This document shows positions 25,065-34,700 of a stretch of DNA of 59,781 nucleotides, piece by piece (positions within the stretch are counted from its first letter, which is position 1; the number at the start of each line of letters is the position of its first letter). The notes below the pieces were generated by a model that searched no databases, was not told the origin of the DNA, and saw only the letters and a program-made list of their open reading frames with translations. The position numbers and the translations under genes are program-made. Source of the stretch: Variovorax boronicumulans NBRC 103145 (GTDB lineage: Bacteria > Pseudomonadota > Gammaproteobacteria > Burkholderiales > Burkholderiaceae_C); contig NZ_BCUS01000030.1 in the NCBI RefSeq assembly GCF_001591345.1, forward strand, positions 1-59,781. The letters run 5' to 3'.

Positions 25065-25745
25065 TCATTTCTCCGCGCGTGGCGCGCCGGCGCGCATCGG
25101 CGCGACGACTTTCTCCTGCCATCGCCGCGAAAGACCGCGCCGCGGCGAAGCGCCCTCCGCCCTCACGGCGTGACCGGACGCATGCGCGCAGTAGTCCAAG
25201 GCCTGGCGAAGTGCCGTGTCCACCCGGCGCAGGGAAATGCAATGCCGGTCGGCCACGTCCTGGCGGGTCATCTCCTCGATCTGCAGTGCCACGAGCACCG
25301 AACGATGCCGATGCGAAAGCCGCTGCATCGCCTGCTCGACGGCCTCCACGGCCGAACGCGCCTCGGCGATGGCATCGGGGCCGGGCGCGTGATCGGCCAG
25401 GAGATCGAGGGCCGTATCCCATTCGCCCACGTACTGCCAGGACCGATCGCTGCGCAGGCGATCCATCGCCAGGTTGCGCGCCGTTCGATAGACATAGGCC
25501 CCGGGACTGCGCACAGGCTCCGATGCCGTCATGTCGCCCAGACGCAGCCAGGCCTCGTGCAGGCACTCGCTGGCCTGGTCGGAGCAGCCGAGGTCGCGGG
25601 CCAAGCGGCGATGCAGGTACGTGTAGTTCGCCGTCAGGAACGCCCGCAGCACGACGCCGGTGGGCTCGCCGTGACCCGCGAATGGCCCTTGAAAACAAGG
25701 ACCGGGATCGAACTCAGCCGCGGACATCGTCTTACTTGCCGGCAT
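25065..25745 (-). CDS. ECF sigma factor, downstream of the adhesin gene
   Basis: A 226-residue sigma-70 factor of the extracytoplasmic (FecI-like) class. Region 2 runs through LGCSDQASECLHEAWLRLGD and AYVYRTARNLAMDRLRSDR, region 4 through LSHRHRSVLVALQIEEMTRQ and ISLRRVDTALRQALDY; region 3 is absent, as expected. A basic C-terminal tail of about 30 residues is unusual. From the ATG at 25745 the gene overlaps the end of the haemagglutinin gene by 14 bases; an ATG at 25727 would start four bases after that stop. Either way it is coupled to the adhesin gene. No anti-sigma gene follows, so it may share the FecR at 37824-38816, or act in feedback on the locus. Confidence 0.82.
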   Translation of the reverse strand: MPASKTMSAAEFDPGPCFQGPFAGHGEPTGVVLRAFLTANYTYLHRRLARDLGCSDQASECLHEAWLRLGDMTASEPVRSPGAYVYRTARNLAMDRLRSDRSWQYVGEWDTALDLLADHAPGPDAIAEARSAVEAVEQAMQRLSHRHRSVLVALQIEEMTRQDVADRHCISLRRVDTALRQALDYCAHASGHAVRAEGASPRRGLSRRWQEKVVAPMRAGAPRAEK

Positions 25746-28700
25746 GACGCAACCTGGTCTTCTCAGTTTCTGTCAGCAACGACATCACCGACGCGTCGAA
25801 CTGGTTGCCGTGTCCAAAGACCTGCACGGGATTGGCAGGGTCGTACCGAGGCGAAGCGCCCGCTTGCGCACCGGGACGTGGCGGCGACGATGCACCCGCA
25901 CCGCCCGGCGGCAGGCTTTCGTTGCCGAAGCCCAGCACCCGCACCGTGAACACAGAGGGCAGGTTCTGCCGTGCCGCGGCCCGCTCCTGGCGCATGGACT
26001 CCTGCGCCGCCATGGCCGCCGCCGACGCCGCCGCGCTGGCGGTGGTCAGTGCCCCGATGTTCACCGCGGCCACCACCGGCAGCCCGGTCGTTTCGCCCTT
26101 GACCTGGATGTTGTCGGCGTTGCGCACCTGCAGTGCGGCAATGTTGAGGTTGCTCGCGACCCGGATGCCGGCATCGCCCGCATCGATGGTGCCCCGGGGC
26201 GCGACCAGGTCCACGTCGCCTTCGCCCACGGTGCCGATGCCGGCGCCGCTCATGTCGCGCTTTTCCTCCACGGTGATGTTGCCGTCGGCGTCCGACGTGA
26301 CTTCCGGCGCCTGCGGAATGCGCACGGTCTTGGCGCCGCGGCCGGCGTCGATGTCGCCCTGGCTGGACCACAACACCTGGTCGCTGCCCAGCGGCTCGGC
26401 CTGCGAGACGAAGGACAGGATGCGCGAGCGGTTCACGATGATGTCCCGGTCGGTGAACACATTGACCTGCCCCGGCGAGGCCAGCGTCACCAGGCCGTAT
26501 CCGTCCGGCACCACGGCGCCCAGCCCCGCCACCTGCAGGCCGCCGCCGGGGGTGAAGACGTTGATGTCGCCTCCCTGGTGGGTGCGCGCCGCCATCCGGG
26601 TCGCGGCGATGCTGCCCACGCCGGACCAGCTGCTGCGCCAGTTGTCCGGCAAATCCGCGGCGTAGCGCACGGGCTGGCCTTCGGCCGTCGCACCGCGGAA
26701 CAGCGTGTCGATGGCCGCGGAGCCGCGACGGTAGCCGCCGTTGATCGGACCGTTCTGCCCGTCGCCCCCGTTCTGGTCGCGCCCTCCTTCGCGCAGTTCG
26801 TAGACAAAGACCTGGCGCAGGAACTGCTCGCGCACCAGCGGCGGCAGTTGCCGGTATTGCTCCCACGCCTGCTGCGGGCTCAGCTTGCCGTCCGCAGTGC
26901 CGGTGAGGCTGGCGACCTTGTCGGCACCGAGCATGCCTTCCACGAAGGACACCAGGCCCCGGCGCGCCAACTTGGCCAGGTCGCCGCGGTTTTCCACCCC
27001 GTCGCTCAGGTACAGCGGCGCCACGGTGCCGTCGGCCAGGGTGGTCTTCAGATAGTCCGGCATGGCGGCCACGTTGGCCGGGTTCAGGTAGGCCCGCTCG
27101 AAGGCGTCGTAGCTGGCGGCCTTGTTCATGCCGGCCATCAGGGTGATGCCGGCGCCCTCGGCGGGCAGGGCCTTGATGACGTTCGATTCTTCGCCGAGCG
27201 GCGTTGCCGACACGTAGTCCCAATAGCGATTGGCATTGGTGTACAGCGACAGGTTGTTGCCCTGGATGTCGCGCCCGGCCAGCAGCAGCAGGGATCCCGG
27301 CCCTTGCAGCGCGGTGCGGCTGCCCCTGTCGTAGTAGTAGGCCGCCGCGTCGCCGCTGTATCGCGCATATCGGTGCGACAGGAGCCTGTTGGCGACAGCC
27401 AGGATGTCGTTGCCCGCCGCCAGCATGGTGGTGTCGGTGGGGCGCAGGTTGCGCGCGCTGAGCTCGAAGTTGCGGATGTCGGTGCCGGCCTGCACGTGCA
27501 CCGATTCCGACGCGATCAGATTCAGGTCGCTGATGGAGCCGGTCGCCGCGTACAAGCGGCTGGGCGTGAAGTCATGCACCTGCATCGGCAGCACATCGGG
27601 GTTGTCGAACAGCTCCATGCCATTGAGGCTGTTGGTCAGGAACGTGTTCGTCACCGAGAAGCCGCCATAGACCGACTTCAGCGGCGCGCCGAACGCCGAT
27701 GCCCCGCCCAGCGTGATCGTGAAACCCATCCACGGCCGGAATATCGACGGCCACTTGTCCAGCGTGGTCTGGGTCATGACGATGGCACCCGTGTTCTGCA
27801 GGCTGCTGCCGCGCAGGAAGCGCAGGTCTTTCGCGGCCAGCAAAGACAGGTCGCTGCTGTTCGCCGGCGCCATCGCCAGCAGGCCCGCGACGTCGATGTT
27901 GCCGCTCAGGGCCGACACGCTGACCTTGGCCGGGTACAGGCCCACCATGTCCGTCTGGAGCTTGGTGTCCGTCATGCCGCTCACCAGCCTGGTGGTGTTC
28001 TCCCTGTCGTTTCCTGCCACGAATTCCGACTGGTTGACCAGGCGCACGTTGCCGCCGGTGGACACCAGGCTGACGGCGCTGCGCTCTGTCTGACTGCTCA
28101 TGAACATCGCATGGCTGGACGCGCCGCTGGTGTCCCGGTCGGCCTGGTCGACGTAGGCACGGCGTATCTGCATCGGGTCGATCACGGTCTGCAGGACCAG
28201 GTCGCCCAGCGTCTGCAGCTTGAGCGTGGCGTCCGACAGCGCCAGCACGGGCGCGATGTCGTAGGAATAGGCGGTGTTGGGCCAGCTGCTCGAGATGCCG
28301 GTCAGGGCATAGCCGGAGGCGCTTGCGCCGGCTTCGATCTCGCCGGCGCCGCGGCCCACGTAGTACTGGCCGGCCTTCAGGGTGCCGCCCGCCGCCACCT
28401 GCAGCTGCCCGCCGTTGCGGGTCACCGTGGAGGCCGCGGCATCGCCAGCGGAACGCCCGCCCGTCACGCGCATGGTGCTGGGCAAGGCCACCACCAGGTT
28501 CACCAGGTCGCCGCCCGCCGACAGCTTCACGTTGCCGCCGCCCAGCGCGCCCAGGCCCTGCTGGAAGCTGGCGTGGTTCACCCACCAGCTCGGTTGCTGG
28601 CCCCGGGCGGACATGACCGGCGCCCAGCTCTCGCCCATGTTGTACGCGTCGTAGTAGCCGGTGGGACTGCTGAGATCTCCGCCATAGCGGCCCTGGCGGA

Positions 28701-31700
28701 ACAGCCATTCGGTCAGGATCTGGTCCGAACGCGCGCCCTGCGCGGTGGGCGCACGCACGCTGCCCTGGACCGCGACATCCACGTGGCCACCTGCGGTGCC
28801 GTACTGGGCATCGACGCTGGCGGTGTCGAAGCCGCCGCCCAAGGCGGGATCGGCCTCGGCCCGGCCTGCGGTGTACAGCGCGGACTCCTTGTGCGCCAGC
28901 ACGAGGTCGCGCCCGGCGCGTACCGTCAGGTCGCCGCTGCCGGTGCGCACCAGCTTACCGGCGCCCGACTCGGTGCCGGCCGTGCCCACGCGGATCGTGC
29001 CGGTGTCGGCTGCAAGCGCGCCCGATGGCCGCGTGGCCAGTGCATCGACCGACCCCAGGTCCGCGCCCGCCACCAGGCGCAGGTTCCACGACGCGGCCTG
29101 CTGCAGCCGCGCCGCCCGGCCCGCGCCGTTGTCGCGGCCTGCCACGTCGAAGCCGTCGCTCAGATGGCCGTCGATGTTCAGGTTGCCGCCGGCGCGCAGC
29201 GTGAGCGTGCCTTCGCGGTGCGCCGCACCGAAGCTGTCGAACAGGTTCCAGTCGCGGCCCAGCGTCAGGTCGCCCGGGCTGGTGATCTCGATGCCCGCCG
29301 CCAAGGTGTAGGCGGCGGCGTTGCCACCCAGCCTCGCCAGGATGCCGGTGTGGCCTGCAAAGGCATTGGCCTCGGCGATCGCCTGCGGGGCCACGGATTC
29401 CACCGTGCCATCCGTGCTGGCATGGCGGCGCACGCCTTCGAGCACCGCGGAGCGCGCGCCCTGCACGGCGGCGTTCAGCGCCGTGACGTTCAGGCCGTCG
29501 TTGCCTGCAGTGCGCTGCGCCCGCAGCCGCAGCTTGCCGCCTTCGCCGCCGCTCAGGTCCAGCGTGCCGCCGGCCAGGTTCAGTTGGCCGTCGACCGCTT
29601 CCAGGTCGATGCGGCTGCTGCCCAGGCCATCGATGGCGTCGGTGGCATGGGCCGCCAGCACCGCGCCCGACTGCATCGTCAGCCCTGCCCCGCCGACCAG
29701 GCGGATGCTGCCGCCGTACGCTGTGTTGGCCTCGACGCGCGCCGTGCCGTCGACAGAGATCACGCCGCGGTCGGTGATGACTTCGAAGTCGGCCACCCGC
29801 GTGGTGCCCGCGATCGTCAGGTCGCCCTGACGGACGCGGAACTGCCGCGAGCGGCTGAAACCCGCATCGTTGAGCGTTCGCGCCAGCGCGCCGAAATCGT
29901 CCAGCCGATCGATGGCCAGCGCAAAGTTGCCACCGTTGCCGCCGGCACCCGCCTGCGCTTGCACAGTGCCACCGAAGTGGACCCGTCCGCCGGCCGATGC
30001 GTCCACCGTCAGGCGGCCGGCGTCGCCACCGTGTGGATGGGCGGACAGGTCCAGCAGGCTGCCCGGAGCCAGGTCGATCAGGCCGCCTCGGGTCGCCAGG
30101 CTGATCTGGCCCGCGTCCACGTACTGGGCCGCGTCGAAGAAGACTTTTTCCAGCCCCCCCGCGTGCAGGCGGCCCTGCTCTGCCAGCGTCAGGTTGCCCG
30201 TGCCGGCATCGACCGCAATGCTGCCGCCCAGCGCGAGCACCGGCAGCGCCACGGTCACGCCCTGGCCCGACAGGTTGAGGCGCGCGCCCAGGCTGGCGCG
30301 GCCCAGTGACGCCATCTCTTGCGCATCCAACTGCGCGTCCTGCTGCAACACCAGTTGGCCCTGCGCTCGCAGGGCCTGGTCGGCGCCGGACACCCCTTGC
30401 AGCACCGGCGTGCGCAGCGTCAGCGCCGCCGCACCGGCGTCCAGGCTCCCGGTGCCTTCGCCGGCGATGCGCCGGCTGGCCGACAGCAGCACCTGGTCGA
30501 AGCCGGACATCGTCTTGTCGCCCGCGCCCAGCACCAGCTCGCCGGCCGACAGTTCCAGGCGACCACTGCCTGTGCCCGCGCTGCCGAGCGACGCGCCCGT
30601 GTTCTGCAGCGTCAGGTGCGAGGCCTGCACCTGCACGGCATCGGCGCCATGACCCCGCAGGGCTGCGGCGTCGAACACCACCTGCGCCAGGCCGCGCATG
30701 TCCAGCGAGCGATAGAAGTCCAGGCTGCCGTAGCTGTGCAGCGTCAATGACTGCGCGCGCGACAGCTGCGCCAGGGCGTCGGCGTCCAGCACCAGGCCGC
30801 CGCTGCCGCCGCCGATGCCGATGCGACTCGCGGCCACCGACAAGGCCTTGCCCGACAGCTGCGCGCCGGCGGCCATCTCGGTGTTGTTGGTGGCGTCGAG
30901 CAGCAACGCCTCGCCGCCCTGCAGCAGCGCACCGGCGCCGATGCGCACCTGGCCGCCGACCGTGGTGTCCACGTTCTCGCGCAGCGCCCGCACGGCCTGG
31001 CCGCTGCTCACGCGCACCAGCGCACCCCAGTCTTTGGAGGGCGTGACGATGTGGTCGTCGCTGGTGTCGTTCGGCGTGTTGTTGTCGCTCCACACGGCCG
31101 CCACCTGCGGCTTGAGCACCAGGTTCGCCTCGTCGCCCGACGCGGCGCCGTGCGCGCGCAGCACGCTGCCCGACTCGATCGACACCGCATTCGCCGCGGC
31201 CAGGATCACCTCCGGGCCGCTCAACGCGGTGCCTGCCGTGTTGCGCAGCACCACATCGCTGGCGGCCACGTCCACCTGCAGGCCGCGCACGTTGCCCGTG
31301 CGCGTGCCGCCCACCAGCAGGCTGCCCGCGCCGAAGCGCGTCAGGCTACCGGCGTCCACGACCAGGTAGCCATCGGCGCGCAGGTCGCTGCTGTCCTGCC
31401 CCGCGCCGACGATGGCGATCTTCGCGGCGGCAATGTCCACCAGGCTGCCGCGCCCGCCCGCATCGGGTTGCGCGCGCAGCTCGCCGTCCAGCGTCAGCGC
31501 GCGGTCGGCCTTGAACACCACGGCGCCGCCATCGCGCGCCAGGCGCGGGGTCACGACGTCCTGCCCTGTGAGGCGGTATTGCGTCAGCTTGAACGCATCC
31601 GACGAGAAGAAGGCGTTGCCCCGCGCTTCGTTGTATTCGCTGACCTTGCGCACCAGGCTGGCGGGCAGCACGCGCCAGCCCGAGGCCGTGGCATCGCGCG

Positions 31701-34700
31701 CGCCGCTGACCGTGTTCTGTTCCCGCCCGGCCACGATCGTCGAGCCGTCACGCAGGCTGACCACCTCGCCACGGGACGCGGCCCACGCCGGCAAGGCTTG
31801 GCCCGTGCTCTGCACTGCAAAGGCGCCGGGCAGCAGTGCATAGCGTGCCGGCAGAAGCGTGTACCAGCCGGCGCCCAGGCCGCCGCCGGCCAGCCAGACC
31901 TTCTGGCCCGCTGCGCCGCCCGCCACGGGCGACAGGCCCTGGTAGCCCGGCAGCACGGCGTACATGCCGGGCAACGTCAGCACGTCGTGCGAGCCGCCCG
32001 AGCCGGGCACGTGCTCCCACGCATGCAGGTCGCCGCCGCCCGCGATGTCCACCACCGCGCCCGCGGCCATGGCCACATCCGGCGCTTGCAGGAGCACGCG
32101 CTTTTCCGGCAGGGACGACAGGTAGCGGTTTTCGTCCAGGGAATTGGCATCGCCGGCATTGGCACGGTTGCGACCCTGCGGGTTGGCCGGATCCAGCCAG
32201 TATTCGGCGTTGCGCAGGCTGCCGTAGAGCACGTCCAGGCCCGCGCCGGACACCGAGGTCAGGCTGTTCGTGCCCAGCGTCAGGCGCTCGCCGGCATTCA
32301 GCGCGATCTGCCCGAAGGGCGCGCGCAGCACGCCGTCCTGCTCGATGACGGGCGCGTTCAGCGTCAGGCTGCCGCCGGCCGACAGAGGCGCCGCGGCGCT
32401 CCCGTTGCCGCGCACGGTGATGGAGTGGTCCGAGTTGATGCGCGCCGTCACGGCCGTGGCCGGGTAGACCTGCGCGGCCTTGATCTCCAGCGCGCCCCCC
32501 ACGTCCAGCGTGGCCCGCAGCTGCGGGTCGTCGTAGTCGGTGCCGCCTTCGCTGTAGGCCCCCGCCACGAAGCGCAGATCGCCGGTGTCCAGCACCGTGC
32601 GTTCGAAGCCGCGCAGCTTGACGTCGACGGGCAACGCCGACTCGCCCTTCGCACCCCGGCCTGCGATGTCGATGGCCTGGGTGGCCGACAGGATCAGTTC
32701 GCCCGCATTGCGGGCCGGGGCGCCGACCGCACCGACCGCGCCCGCCGCACCTGTCAGTGGGTTCAGTTGCAGATGGTGGGCGTGCAAGCGCACCACGCCG
32801 CCCAGCCCGTCGCTCTGGATGACCGGGGCGGTGATGCCCAGGCGACCGGCGACGCTCAGGTCGACGCCGCCGGCCAGTTGCACGCCCACTTGCGTGGAAC
32901 GCAGGTCGACCGCCGAGAAGCCCGTGTCCTGCAGCGCCTTCGCCGACACGTGCAGGGTGCCGTCCGAGGTGGCGATGTTGCCGATATTGATCTTGTGGCT
33001 CAGTGCCGTCCCGGTGCCGCTCCAGAAATACTTGTTGAGCAGTTCGACCACCCGCTTGTCGATGCTCGCGTCGTGCTCCCACGGCGCCCTGTCGGCGCCC
33101 GGTCCCGCGGCCAGCGCCGCGCCCGCGTCGAGGACGAGCCCCTTGCTGCTGGACACCGACGTCGGCAGCATGGTGTTGATCGCGGTGCGCATGGCGCTGC
33201 TCATCTTGACGTCGCCGGCGTACTCGTCACGCACGTCGAGGTTGCCGCTGGTGCCGATGATCCGTGCGTACTTTTCTCCGTTGAACGTGTACGTACCGGT
33301 GGGGCTCTTGTAGTAGAGGAAGGAGCCGATGTCCGGCGCCACCAGGTCCCCGGACGCACGCCCGGCCGCGCTGGTGTCCGTGATGGACAAGGACCCGCCC
33401 GCCGCCTGGGCATTGCCGCCGTGGGCGCGCAGCCTGGCATTCATGGCGCCGCCGGCCGCGGCCTCCATCACGACCGCGCCGCCGTCGCTGCCCAGTTCCT
33501 GGTCCACGCGCCGCAGGGCGCCGAGCGCCCCCGTGCCGCGGTCCCAATACGCCACCGTGCCGCGCGCGCCCGACACGTCGATCAGCGCACCGGCCTGCGC
33601 ATCCAGCGTGCCGGCGCTCAGCGTGACCGTGCCGCCCGGCAGCACCTTGCCCTGGGGCAGGCGCATGGCCGGGTCGTGGAAGATCTGCGCCACGCCGGGC
33701 AGCAGCAACTCGGCCCCATCGGCCAGCGTCAAGGTGTTCTTGGCGCGGATGTTCAGCTTGCCGGCCGGCGCCTGGAGGCGGCCCGCCACCCGCACGGAAG
33801 CCTGCCCGGACCCGTCCGCGTCCAGCGAGATCGCGCCGCCGGGTTCTGTCTGGATGCTGGCGTTCGCGTCGATGCGGATGCCGCCACCGGTCGCGCCGGT
33901 CGCCAGCGACAGGCCACCGGGCGCGCGCGCGGCGCGGCGCTGTCCGCTCAACTCGTCCAGTGCCTTGGGGGCCAGCACATCGCCCAAGGCGCTGCCGCTG
34001 GGCAGCGTGCGCAGCGTCGATACCGCCGCGAGCATGTCCCAGCTCGTGGGCTGGATGTGCACCTGTGCGCCTTCCGCGACCACGACGTCCCCGCCGAGCG
34101 AACGGATGCCGATCGTGCCGAAGCCGCGCTCGGTGTACAGGGTCTGCGGCAGGTGCAACGGCTTGGCTGCGCCCGATGCCTTCCCGCCCGTGGCGTCGGC
34201 CACGGGCGCGGCGCCGCCCACCTGCACGTCGCCGATCGCCGTGAGGGTGAGCCGGGACGCATCGCCCCCCGCCCAGCCGCGCAGGTCCAGCGTCTCGAGC
34301 GCCGTGTTGTCGAAGGCCGTGAGGCTGATGGCCCCGCCGTTGCCCGCCTTCACCTTGCCGGCCTTGCCGCCGGCCGTGACACCGGACAGCCAGCCGCCGC
34401 CGGACACGTCCAGCGCCGCGCCGGCGGCCACCTCCACATTGCCGTACACCGTGCCCAGGCCCTCTTTCATCGGGGTCCCCAGTGCGATCGAGCCGCCGTG
34501 GATGGCGCGGCCCAGCGTGACGCCTTGGCCGGTGTCGTTGACCCACTGGCCCGCGACGCTCAGCAGGCTGTTCGCACCCAGGCGCAGCACGCTGTCCGCC
34601 TTGCCGCCGGCGCTCAGCGCAATGGAGCCGCCCGGAGCGATGAGCTTGCCCTGGATGTCGAAATTGCCGGGGATGCCCTGGCCGTCGTAGACCGCGGCCG

